Assembly (NCBI GenBank): GCA_016617785.1
Contig: JADILM010000002.1
Coordinates: forward strand, 1,178,001-1,242,000
Direction of reading: 5' to 3'
Length of the DNA: 64,000 bases
DNA from: Sporobolomyces roseus
Taxonomy: Eukaryota; Basidiomycota; Microbotryomycetes; Sporidiobolales; Sporidiobolaceae
The notes under the pieces were generated by a model, which made no database searches, was not told the DNA's origin, and was given only the letters and a program-made list of their open reading frames with translations. The position numbers were made by a program, and so were the translations under genes. Positions 22,145 to 32,065 of the stretch are shown in pieces. The stretch's first letter is position 1. The number at the start of each line of letters is the position of its first letter.

Positions 22145-24498
22145 CTAAGCCTTCGCCTCCGTCTGATTCAACTCGTCCCTGACCTTCTCCTTGACTTCTT
22201 TCGGTTTTTGTCCACCACTCAACACGATCCACCTTTCACCACCCTTGAGAGCACTCGTAACGTTCCCGGTAGATCCGATGAGCTTGATATAGCAGAAGTC
22301 GGGGAACCTTGCAGCGAGGAAAGTGAGAGATTCGTCTGCTTCGTCGAAACCGATCGAGAGTAGTGGACTGTTTGTCACGGCTGTACAGACATCATCGAAT
22401 CGAGTTGGTCGAGAACCGCAGCGCCTACACGATTGCGAGAGGCTTGTCAGCATGAAAAAGCGAGAGAGAGGACAGAATTAAGGACGAACATGGCGACAAC
22501 GTCTGCGATACTACCGAGACGACTGAGCATAGCTCTTTGCTTGAAGATCTCTTGAGCGGTCAACATGACTGGATCGGGATCTTCTTTGCTCGGTTTGAGA
22601 CTTCGTTTCGAAGGGGAAGAACCTCCAGATGCGAGTCCCGACAAACTCGCTTGATAAGCTGACGGTTGAGACGCTCGTTGTTTCGCTTCGATCTGTGCAA
22701 AGAGGTCCAGAGCTAGTCAGATAGGGTAGAGACTAGGTAATGGACGGAATTCGTACGGACCCGCTCACGACGAGCCTTGTCTCGATCCGCAACTGTTCCA
22801 GATTTCGTCTTGACTGGTCGACCATCCATGAGAGCTTTGACAAAGTCCTTCGGGCTGACCACTGGGAAGTTCTCGTTTGCGGCCGCTCCAGACGATCGAG
22901 GAGTACTCGGAGATACGAGAGAAGTTCCACAAGGTTTCTTCGGACTCGGGGTCGAGGTCGAAGCGATTGCTGGTACTGCATATTCGAGAGGAGGGAGTTG
23001 AACAGTTGGGATGTTCCTGAGTAAGTGAGAAGTTGTCGAAGTAGCCCATCTCAGATCCTCGGCTTGATGACTCTGGTTCAAGATTTCCGTTTCGACGATC
23101 CCTTTCCCATCTCGTCCTGCCCACTTCTTCAACCTCCTCTCAAACTCTTTCCGCCTTTCTTCTTTGCCCTGTGTCCATAATGCGACAATACTCATTCCAT
23201 CTCGTCCTTTTCCGATACTGCTCGGACTAGGCGGCATCGTTGTCGTTCTCTTTCCTCCTTTCGGCGACGAGGGCGGTAGTAGTTCAAACTTTGGAAGTTG
23301 AGGATTCGCTTTGACGGCAACCGATATCCCTAACCCATAAGTCAGAGAGACTTTTCCCATTTTCGCCAATCTCGAACGAGTGATCAGGAAACCCATTCCT
23401 CCCGCTTCGTCCTCCTCGACTCTCAATTCGTCTTCTTCTCCATCGAGCGAGTCGCATCCTTGCCACACCCAGCAGACTTTGCGTAGTTCGTTCTCACTGA
23501 ATCGTTTGCCGGACGATTCGAGCATTCGGGATAAAGTGGGAAGATCGATGAGGTTCGTCATTCGTACGTAGGCTGCTGAGGAAGTGGGGTGGACAGAAGA
23601 GACGGTTGAAGCGATCGAAGAGCCATGTGTCGAGAGATGAAGGATAAGAGCGCGTTCGAGAGCGGTGTGCAGCGAGAGAAGGTGGACGAGAGAGGGTGGA
23701 AGGCTCGAGGTCGGAGTTGCGGCTTTCGTCGAGGAGGTAGATTGAAAGCCGAAGGGTAGGCCGAGCGAGGGAGAAGGAGAAGTGAGGAGGTCTGGAAGGA
23801 GATTAGGTCGAGGAGGAGGAGTAACCGGTCTTCGTTTCGTGGGCGATAGCTTCGTCGGAGTTCTTGCTGCCTTCGTCGGCGACATCTGTAAATCTTCGTC
23901 GTCGTCGTCGCTGTTGAAGTCGAGGAGCCTCCCCTTCCCTTTCGAGGGAGAAGAGAATGGTGAAGCATTCGCCAATTTCTCCCGATTCATCTCCAACTCG
24001 ATTGCTTTCCGTTTCTCCTCCTTCCTTGTTCTCGCCAAGTCTTCAACCGTCTCAACAGGTTCGTTGAGCATCAAGTTTGCCTCGATCTCTTCCTTTGTCA
24101 GAACTTCTTTCTCATCTTCTGTTGGTGGCCGATAAACTCTTCCTCCGAGAGTCACGAGAACGCGGGGAGATTTTGGTGGAGGCAGTCCTCCAGATCGAGA
24201 AGGAGAAGGGTTCGAAGTAGTGCGGTTTCGCGAAGAAGAGGAAGGAGGAGTTGGAGGTGCTCGAGTCTCGCTGAGGAGAGTGATCAAAAAAAGTGATGAG
24301 CACAAGAACGGCTGGAGTAGGCGAATACGAGCTAGCTCACCGCTTGCTAGTCTTTGTCTGCTTGTCTGGAATGGACTTGGTCGAGCGTGATGTAGATTTT
24401 GAAGGAGACTTGAGTGCTTGTTGAGTGATGAGGTCTCCTCCTTCATCCTCCTCCATCATTTGCTTCCTACGAGCGGCGATGGCTCTCGAGTTCGACAT
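22145..24498 (-). CDS. cdt1: DNA replication licensing factor Cdt1
   Basis: About 700 residues in five exons. The first exon (start 24498, MSNSRAIAARRKQMMEEDEG) is Ser/Thr/Lys-rich and is followed by a disordered basic region with SPxK cyclin-kinase-type sites. The central helical domain has LHTALERALILHLSTHG and then VRMTNLIDLPTLSRMLES leading to ELRKVCWVWQGCD, the geminin/MCM-binding arrangement of Cdt1. RRKEFERRLKKWA follows. The C-terminal winged-helix part, after MLTAQEIFKQRAMLSRLGS, has IGFDEADESLTFLAARFPDFC. By homology the protein loads the MCM2-7 helicase on origins with ORC and Cdc6 in G1. No clear PCNA-binding degron is visible at the N-terminus. The family call rests on order of helical blocks and their key hydrophobic/aromatic residues. 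Confidence 0.75.
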
Positions 24499-25401
24499 GA
24501 ATGATTGTATTGCTGAGGGTGAAGAGTTAGAGGAAGCCGAAGATCGGTAGGTGATGGGGAAGAAAGGTGATCAAGAAATTGAGGAGAATTGAGGAGTTCT
24601 AACGTGATAGCGGGCTGGTGGGAGCTATGGACGTTTGAATGTAGGTGTGCTAATGTCGTAGAGCTTCTAGTGAGGCATATTCGAGGTTGTAAGCGATGTG
24701 AAGGAAGCAGAAGTGAATTCGCTCCTCTTGCACTGGTCACATCACTCGGAAAACTCTGCTTGCTTCTACTGCTCTGCTTGTGTGGCTGTAGACGCTCCTC
24801 AACCCTACAAGTGCGTGGACCAGCTCTCCCGCGTTCTGCTCACTTGCTAGTCGGCTTCTTCGTTTCGACACCTCCAGATACAGCTTCCTTGATCGTGCTA
24901 TCACCCCAAGGCCTGTGGAACACGTGTAGATTGTAGCTCCGATCGGTATCTTACCCCCTCTAACCGAAGGAATGCGTGTGTTGCGCTCGCTACTGCAAAC
25001 CGGCTTCGCAAATACTTCTCTTCTCCGATCCCTGCCTCCGTCCTTCAGCCCCGGCCATCTAAATCGGACGAGAACGTCGCCACTATCATGTTGCTCGACT
25101 CGGTCGCAGTGCGCGTATCGGAATCGGCCACTCTCTTGTCGTCGTGCACTGTTTCGCGAAATTGCGAAAGTCTCCCTGCCGCCTCGCCAGAACTCTTCTC
25201 TCCTCCCGGATCTGCTTCTTGTCATAATCTCTGCTGTACTACAGTGCATGCTGCTCGCTGCTCAGGAAGAGTTCAAAAGAAATGACGACTCTCGCAATTT
25301 AGTGGGTTCTCAATTCAATGCGAAGGAGCGATTCCGAGCTAGTCAACCCTTTCTCACTTCTCCCTTCCCGACCACACCTCTAGCGCTCATCAAAGCCTAC
25401 G
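24499..25401. other. Divergent intergenic region between cdt1 and a small membrane-protein gene
   Basis: About 900 bp between divergent starts. Two overlapping plus-strand frames run through 24972-25300, but they lack domains. They could supply an earlier exon for the next gene, since an acceptor-like CTCTAG lies at about 25378-25383. I found no firm evidence for one. Confidence 0.4.
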
Positions 25402-25873
25402 ATGTCACTCTCGGATCTCACCAGAAGCTACACGACTTTTCCCTCAGTCTCTCAAACCGCTACAAACTCACTTCGTTTCATCACTCCCATCGTACCTTCA
25501 ACTACAGCGAGAGAGGGACCTAGTAACGTACCGGGATACTCTATCGGAGCAGGGAGTAAGGGGACTGCCATCGCTCTCTCCTCTTCAACGGCGGCAACTT
25601 CCAACGGTGGTGGTGGGGGAATCAATGAAGGACTAGCTTTAGGGTTAGGATTGGGACTGGGTATCTCTGCTCTCTTTGCAGTACTCGTGAGTACCATCAA
25701 CTCTTCTTCCGGAGAAGCGGCAACTGACAATTTGGGAGATTGCGATTGAAATATGAAAGGCCGCTCTCTACATTATTCGCTCGAGGAAAGCACAAAAGCA
25801 AGACTTTGAGAAACGTGCAGAGGTTATTCGACAGACGGTTGAAGCGGGTGCTGCTCGTCCTTCGGTCAACTGA
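25402..25873 (+). CDS. Small single-pass membrane protein with glycine-repeat helix (unknown)
   Basis: Two exons give about 130 residues if the ATG at 25402 is the start. A Ser/Thr-rich, probably extracellular or lumenal segment is followed by GGGGG, then a transmembrane helix with regularly spaced glycines (LALGLGLGLGISALFAVL) continuing into AALYIIRSRKAQK, and a charged tail (QDFEKRAEVIRQTVEAG) ending PSVN. The intron in the helix (donor GTGAGT) restores a clean frame, which supports a real gene. The Ser/Thr-rich ectodomain plus single helix resembles fungal cell-wall sensors (Wsc/Mid2 class) in layout only. No signal peptide is visible, so an upstream exon may be missing. Confidence 0.45.
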
Positions 25874-26637
25874 TCGTGAGTTCCGTTTTTCACAATTCTC
25901 CTTTTTTTTGCTATCCTGACTCGCTCTCTCGCAGTGACAGCTCGTGACCTTCTTCTATCGTGTACATATCTTCTCGATGTAGCCCTAGTCTCCCATCAGT
26001 ATCTCTCCCTTTGTCGTATCAGCTTTCGTTTCCGTCGACCACTCCTCGACTATTGACAAATTTCAGTCTCGTTACTGTTCTTCCTCGGTTGTAATGATTC
26101 TTCTTTTGCCCTCGACTTCCGTTCTCGTGTCGCATAACGTGGATGAAGATCTTCAAGAGTCTAGGGAACGAATCGGGAAGAGGTGGCTTGACCTCGCGCA
26201 CTCGACTCCGACCTTCTTGCTTTCTTCGTAGCATTCCCAGCGTCTCTCTCGAATCTAAGACGTGCAGCTACGATATTCCCAACACTCTCTTTTGTTCCCA
26301 CCAGAGTATCGCACTTCCGTCGAGTTTCGCTTGATTCTCGACTTTGAGCTTGTCTGAATCCGGAAACTTTGGATTTTTATCGCATCTCTCGCTTTCCTCC
26401 TTCGTCCCATCACTTACGACGCCTGGGTTTCCTCTTCCTATCAGTAAATTTGTCAATTGAGAGTGACAGAACCTTTGATTGGCATCAGTCCCGAAAGGGG
26501 AGTCGATTCTCTTGCTTTGCTTTCTGTCCTCTCCTCTTCTCATCTCATCTTCCGCTCGACGCCCTCTCTACAAACAGCGCTGGTCGCTCAGTCACTCGTT
26601 TCCTCGCCTTCAACCTATCACGCATCAAGCTAGCAAA
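25874..26637. other. Intergenic, probable promoter of the secreted-protein gene
   Basis: No gene recognised. Short frames occur on both strands without domains. The last 100 bp before 26638 are pyrimidine-rich (TTCTCATCTCATCTTCCGC and similar), as seen before other starts in this window. Confidence 0.45.
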
Positions 26638-27855
26638 ATGAAACTCTCCTCTTTCGCACTCCTTTCGACTGCCTTACTCGTGACGCCTATCTTCGCCGCA
26701 CCTCTGGAAGATACGGGACTAGATAAACGAGCATGGAATTGCAAAGGTACGCCGGAAATACACCACTCAGTTCTTTACACTCGTGCTCACAGACTCGTTC
26801 TTTCGCAGGCGCTTTCCAATGTCGCGGTTTGAGGAAACCACCAAACAGTACTAGCGTCTGTCAGAGGAATATTTGTACCTATGGTGAGTACCTCTCCACC
26901 GTGCACTCGGAGCGAACCTGAACTGAGATTCGTCGAGGAATAGTCTGCAACACGGGATTTGAGCGAAATGGTGTCAGATGTCTGGACTCTACATCACTCG
27001 CTGCAAACTCTACTTCAATGACATCGACGTCGACCGTCGCTGCCCCAGCTACTACGACCTCATCACCCACTACTACCTCAACTTCGACAACTTTGATAGT
27101 TTCGTCGACGACAAGTGCGACCCAGCCTTACGCGACTCTCACTCCCAATGCACTAGCCGCAGCTGGAGTCACCGGATTCCAAGGATTGAATACAAAGTTA
27201 GTACAGCTCCATTTCTACCGAATTTACAAGATTCGAGAACTGACGAATCTCGTTCTTTGCTTTACAGTGCGATTCTCTCTTGGTTCAAGACGAACCTTGC
27301 GACGGACTCAACGAATGGTAACTCTTGGTGTGGGTACCCTGTAAGTCTGAACTCACTTTCCCTAGTTTCGTCTCGCGAACTGACCGTGCTTTCTCCTCTT
27401 CGCGACCCCTTCTTCCTCAATTTCACCCTTTCACGGCTCGATAGTACACCGACGAAGTGCCTGGTTTTGCGCCCTCCGTTGGAACGATGCTGGCAAACTT
27501 CAACTGGAATTACGAAGCAGCGGCGAAAGCTTATTGTGGTCTCGAGGCTGTAGTGATGACACCTGATGGCAGGAACATGACGCTATACCTTGCGGACGGT
27601 TTTGATACGCGTTGGGTTTTGTGAGTTTTAATGGTCGAACGCAAGCGAAAGAAGCGAGCGAAACTGACAATTTCTCCTTTCTTGCCCCATTGTAGAACTC
27701 CCTCAAGTTTGGATATCGTCTACGGTTCTTTCGACAAGCTCTTCGGACGTGTGACGGATAACAAGAACGATGTAGTCAAGCAAGGATCTTGGTATTTCAC
27801 CGGGAACAGGAACGAACGATACAAGTTCAAGGGTCAAGGAGCAAGGGGGCTGTAG
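26638..27855 (+). CDS. Secreted Cys-rich protein with Thr/Ser linker and RlpA-like (double-psi barrel) C-terminal domain
   Basis: Several short exons give about 270 residues. The start codon opens a clear signal peptide (MKLSSFALLSTALLVTP, then FAAP) followed by a Kex2-type site (DKRAW). Next is a compact Cys-rich module with CKGAFQCRG, CQRNICTYVCNTGF and RNGVRC, then a Thr/Ser-rich linker likely to be O-glycosylated (TSTSTVAAPATTTSSP). The C-terminal domain has NSWCGYPYTDEVPGFAPS, AYCGLEAVVMTP, LYLADGFDTRWV.TPSSLDI and GSWYFTGNRNERYKF. A W-V-x-TP-xSLDI step after a Cys-containing strand is the pattern of RlpA/barwin-like double-psi barrels in fungal secreted proteins. Role is probably at the cell surface or in a host or substrate interaction; no catalytic residue can be asserted. 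Confidence 0.65.
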
Positions 27856-28106
27856 CAGATGCTCTGAGGTGACAGGGAGGAGACAAGGAGAAGGGAACGA
27901 CGAGAGAGCTGGTCTCTGATCATCCTCGTCTGTAGCCGATATTGATATTTTACCTGTACTTCGCTTTTGGTCTGTACGAGTAATCCCTTTGAAGACGCTG
28001 GACGTCCTCACTTGAACCATTCAACCTCGCCCCGAACGTTTGAGAGATTGCATAAGGGATACAACAAGGTGAACTACTACTTTCCAACTTTCGAAACATT
28101 TTTCCC

Positions 28107-29698
28107 TCAATTGAACAAAGTTCTCCCTCTCGATTTCACCTTCCTCCTCTTCTTTTCCTCCTCCGTTCTCCACCTACTCCAAACCTCATCCCCATCCATA
28201 TACGCCCCTTTCAACCACCTTCCCCTCTCCTCTCCTTCTTTCCCTCCCTCCGTGAACTCGAATGCAGTTCTAGCGTGCAGTACTCGTCGATTATCGAAAA
28301 TGACGCATTCACCCGGTTGTAACTGATGTTCAAACCTCCATTTCCCTTCCTTATCATCGCACAAATCACTGAACGCCGCCAATGCCTCGTGCAACTCGAA
28401 TAATTTCTCGGTATCATGACTCTCGACATCCATTCCCTTTCGATTAATCCTTTCCAACTCGAAATTCCCTTGAAACGGAGGAGAATAATTGACGGCTTTC
28501 AAAGTATGAGAAGAATTCTTGATTAGTTCGAAAGTAGGGCGAGAGAATCGGGTCCAGTGAGGAGAGTTGAGGTATTCGAAATGGACGGGTTCGGTACAGA
28601 GCGTTTGGAAGTATGAAGGGTTTGTAGAGTGGAGGTGAGAGGCAAGGGCGTAGGAATCGACGAAATAGGAAGATCCGCCAGAGATTTGATGGTTTTGGAG
28701 AGAGTGGAGGAATTGGTATCTTGGTGGATGATCAAAGTGACTACATTAAGAATGAGGTGTTCAGTCGAGTGCAAGAGAAGTGGGAAGGAGTAGGAATCGT
28801 ACGTTAGATCCATGTGTAAACCCAAATCCAAGTTTGTATAAGCTATATTCCTACTCCCTTCTTCCGCTTTGACATCCCATAAGTCCCCATACCAAGTTTT
28901 TCTCAAACTCCCAATCCTCTCGACCAATGTCTTCAATTCCGTCTCGTGTCCTTCTTTCTTATCCGTTGGTACATTCGTCAAAAAGACGATTCCATCTTTA
29001 ACCAATCCATCCAATACCTCGAATAGCTTATCAGAATCCTCCATATACTCCCTATAATCCACCTTGACAAGTGTCTTGTCTAATCGCTCTTTATCCCACT
29101 CTCTCGATTCTGGTAGATTGCCCATTACTTTATCTTGTTCCCTCTCCCCCATCAACATTCCTTTGAGTAATTCCAATGGTACGACGCTCAATTTGACGCT
29201 CTTGAGATCCATCCCTTTCGTCTTCAAAGGAGTACTCCATTCCGTCACTAAACATTCGCCGAAATCGGGTATCTCATGCACTCCATACCCGATTAATTTC
29301 CCTTCCAATGGTACATCGGTCGTTCTGAACAACTTCTGATTCGAGGAAGGGTGTACGTGGGATGGGTGGATAGAAGAATCTCGAAGCCAGAGATTGGGGA
29401 TTGAGAGTGAACGAGGAGTTGAAGAGGTTGGGTCGAGGAATCGGAGAGTCGTAGAACGGAGTGGGTCATGAGGGGTGGTCGAGAGGGATTCGAGTTGTAG
29501 AGTACGGGATTGAGGTCGGGGAATGAAAGGTTGGGGTTTCAATTGAGAGGAGGAAGTAGCCGAGGTGGGAGAAGGAGGAGGAGAGAATGCAGAAGAGGAA
29601 GTGGAAGCTGAAGGGAGAACCGAGGCTGATCTACTAGCTGTAGTAGACTGTACTCTCACTAGCTGGCGAGCGATTAGAGGTCGGATTGAACGAAGCAT
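28107..29698 (-). CDS. Gamma-butyrobetaine hydroxylase-like Fe(II)/2-oxoglutarate dioxygenase
   Basis: Two exons encode about 500 residues. The N-terminus (MLRSIRPLIARQLVRVQSTT) is an Arg-rich, acid-free mitochondrial presequence; the ATG at 29698 starts it. The N-terminal GBBH domain has SIPNLWLRDSS...HPSSNQKLF; the catalytic domain has GDLWDVKAEEG, GLHMDLT joined across an intron to HFDHPPRYQFLHSL, GGSSYFVDSYALA and FDNRRVLHAR. GLHMD supplies the His-x-Asp pair and RRVLHAR the distal His for iron, with Arg for 2-oxoglutarate. The family makes carnitine from gamma-butyrobetaine or hydroxylates trimethyllysine; which of the two is not decided here. The usual Cys-x-Cys-x2-Cys zinc site of the N-terminal domain reads Ser-x-His-x2-His. 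Divergent start 99 bp from the next gene. Confidence 0.8.
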
Positions 29699-29797
29699 AG
29701 TCAAAGTGGGAAGAAAGAGGCGAGATCTGAGAGAGAAGCGAATCTCTCTGTCTCCCTCTCCCACTCTCATCCCGATTCATTCCGAACTTGAATAGAG
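29699..29797. promoter_or_regulatory. 99-bp bidirectional intergenic region
   Basis: Only 99 bp separate the divergent ATGs of the dioxygenase (29698, minus) and the methyltransferase (29798, plus). Both promoters must overlap here and/or extend into the coding regions. No specific transcription-factor site stands out. Confidence 0.5.
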
Positions 29798-31053
29798 ATG
29801 GCTACATTCAGTAAATCCACCTTCAACGCTACCAAATACGCTGCAGCCAGACCGTAACCTTCCTTCTCACTCCTTCCCCTCTTTCGGCCGATGATGAAAG
29901 CTGACCCTCCTTTCCTCTCTACAGGCATTACCCAGCAGCACTCTATTCTCATGTCCTCTCCTACGCTTCATCCTCATCCACCTCCACCTCCCCTCGTACT
30001 CTCGTAGATCTAGGTTGTGGTCCCGGTCTTTCAACATTCCCATTCTCATCCCATTTCGACCAAATCATCGGGATAGATCCATCAGAGAATATGGTCGATG
30101 CTGCCAACCAGATCAGGAGGGCGAAGGAACACAACGGAGAAATTGAGAAAGGCAAATTCGAGTTTCGACAAGGAAAGGGAGATCGATTGGAAGGAATCAT
30201 AGAGGACAAATCAGTAGATATGGTCGTAGCAGGTACGCACTCACTCACTTTCAACGTGAAGGGATCGACGTTGAGACGAGCAAGTGCAGCACAAGCGGCC
30301 CACTGGTTCGATCCTCTCCCGACATATCGTTCACTCTCTCGAATTCTCAAACCTGGAGGTTCATTCTGTTTCTGGGCAAGTTCCCTCTCTCCCTCCTCCC
30401 CCTTCTCACATTTCTCGTACTAATCGTCCCTACAATCCACAGGGTTATGGAGAAATCTTTTTCCCCTCTCGACCAAGATTAACTAAATTGATTCCTCCCT
30501 ACTCTGGTGGATTACTCGGTAAACACTCTCTCCCCCCCCCCCACCTTCTTTCTCCACGACATTTTTGGGCTGAGAGTTATAAGAGTGAGTAGGTCCATAC
30601 TGGGAGCAACCTGGTCGATCAATCGTCGAATCCCTCCTAATCCCCTTCCCACTTCCAATCTCGTCAAATTTCCCTTCACTCTCCTCTTCCGCTGACTCGT
30701 ACAATCTCTCCTCATTCGAACCTACCTCCCTCCAACGTTCATTCCATCTATCTTCCTCTTCCTCCTCCTCCTCCTCGCTTCCTTCCCTTCTCCCAACTGA
30801 ATCCGACGTCGAAATTTCGATCCATCCGTTGTTGCTGAAGAAGTCGATGAGTTTGAATGATTTGGAAGCGTACTTGAGGACTTGGAGTTCTTTGCATAAA
30901 TACAGCGAGGAACACAGAGGAGAGGGAGAGGGAGGGAAGGATGTGGTAATAGAATTGTTGGAGGGTTTGAAGAGGGAGGGTTGGGGGGAAGGGGAGAAGG
31001 TAGAGGCTGCTTGGGAGGTTGGGATGGTTATGGGTAAGAAGAAGAAGATGTAG
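29798..31053 (+). CDS. SAM-dependent class I methyltransferase (Tmt1/trans-aconitate methyltransferase-like)
   Basis: Five or more exons give about 330 residues. After MATFSKSTFNATKYAAARP, a short intron leads to HYPAALYSHVLSY and then the SAM-binding motif I, TLVDLGCGPGLSTFPFS, with IIGIDPSENM as the ribose-binding strand. VDMVVAG, QAAHWFDP, YRSLSRILKPGGSFCFWGYG complete the Rossmann core. FN.T.YA..RP.YP at the start and AAHWFD are typical of the fungal Tmt1/Crg1 group of cytosolic methyltransferases (small carboxylates or cantharidin-like acids). The C-terminal part has a Ser-rich, low-complexity insert (30740-30785) and ends in KKKKM. One intron contains a run of C residues near 30532-30542 that could harbour assembly error. 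Substrate is not predictable. Confidence 0.7.
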
Positions 31054-31566
31054 AGAGGGGTTTTTTGGAAGAGGGAGCGCGGGAATTATAGAGGGGTTTT
31101 GATGAGAAAGAGGAGAGGTCGATTGGATTGGACGAATGAATTGACTTGGCAGAGGGCAGAGAGTGACGAAACGAGTGGACGTGAATTGAGTCTAGGTGGA
31201 CTCGGCAATGGTCTGAGGACGAGACAGTCGAAGGGGACGATGGGAGATGATTCCGATCCAAAGTCGGTACATTCCAGTTGGATCCCACGAGCTTGTACGA
31301 GCGGTCGTCGAATCGAGCGAGATGGACCGTCTGTGATCCTTTCGTTCAGACTTGGAGCGTAGGGTCGAAGCCTGAAGTCAGAATCCGAGAACTTTCGACT
31401 TCGTAACGAGTTCTCGCATCTGCGTGAAATAGCTCAAAGTCTCGTGAGCGTCGCTCGATCATACTGTGAGAACGAAGAGCGACTCACTAGAATCTCTCGC
31501 TCTGTTCTGCCAGAACCTTTTCCTCATCTCTCGCTCCACTTTCCTCCTCGTTAAAACCCAGACTCC
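31054..31566. other. Intergenic between convergent methyltransferase and cdc26 genes
   Basis: Convergent 3' ends face this 0.5 kb stretch. I see no gene in it; short open frames on both strands have no domain. It presumably carries both 3' untranslated regions and terminators, though no clear signal is visible. Confidence 0.45.
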
Positions 31567-31794
31567 TTAACCGACGATTCTACCCCTCTGCCCCTTTCCC
31601 TCCCTCTCTTCTCTATCCCTCTTCTCCTGTTCCATTAGCGCATCTTTCCCTCCTCCTCCCCCTCCCGAAGTTGAGGTAGAGAGTTCTTGATTCACTTCTT
31701 TAGCGAGTTCATCTCGTTGCTGAATGAATTCTCGAAGGTCTGAGACGTCGGAGGGTTTGAGCGTGATTGAGGTGGGTGGGCGACGGAGTGCCAT
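31567..31794 (-). CDS. cdc26: Anaphase-promoting complex subunit Cdc26
   Basis: A single-exon, 75-residue protein. It opens MALRRPPTSITLKPSDVSDL, which matches the short N-terminal motif of Cdc26 (L-R-R-x-P-T-x-I-x-L-K-x-x-D-[VI]) that inserts into the TPR groove of the Cdc16/APC6 subunit and stabilises the anaphase-promoting complex. The rest is a hydrophilic tail with a Gly run and Lys/Glu/Arg repeats. Cdc26 is always this short. The start is fixed by the motif itself, which begins at or right after the initiator Met. It lies 271 bp from the divergent Bye1-like gene. Confidence 0.75.
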   Translation of the reverse strand: MALRRPPTSITLKPSDVSDLREFIQQRDELAKEVNQELSTSTSGGGGGGKDALMEQEKRDREEREGKGQRGRIVG

Positions 31795-32065
31795 ACTATG
31801 AAGAGATGAGTCAAGTTCGAAGGGGAAATAGAGGAAGAACGACTCGGAGGCGGGTGAGATTCACCTTCTCCTTCGAATAAATACACGAGTAGAGCGATAA
31901 ATCGTGATATTACGTAATATACATAGTCAGCTTATTCTCTAGCCATCTTGAGCGAGTTGAAAGGAACGACTCTCACTTCGATCCCTTCTTGAACTTTTTC
32001 CTTTCTCCTTTCCCTTCTCCACTTTCACATACACCGACCCCCCCTCAAACTCACTGTCAATCGGT

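Noticed and set aside
24972..25523. 183-codon plus-strand frame upstream of the single-pass protein
   Set aside because: It overlaps the small membrane-protein exon in another frame and shows no domain or signal peptide.
30525..30545. C-run as a possible functional element
   Set aside because: It lies in an intron of the methyltransferase gene and may simply be homopolymer slippage or assembly noise.
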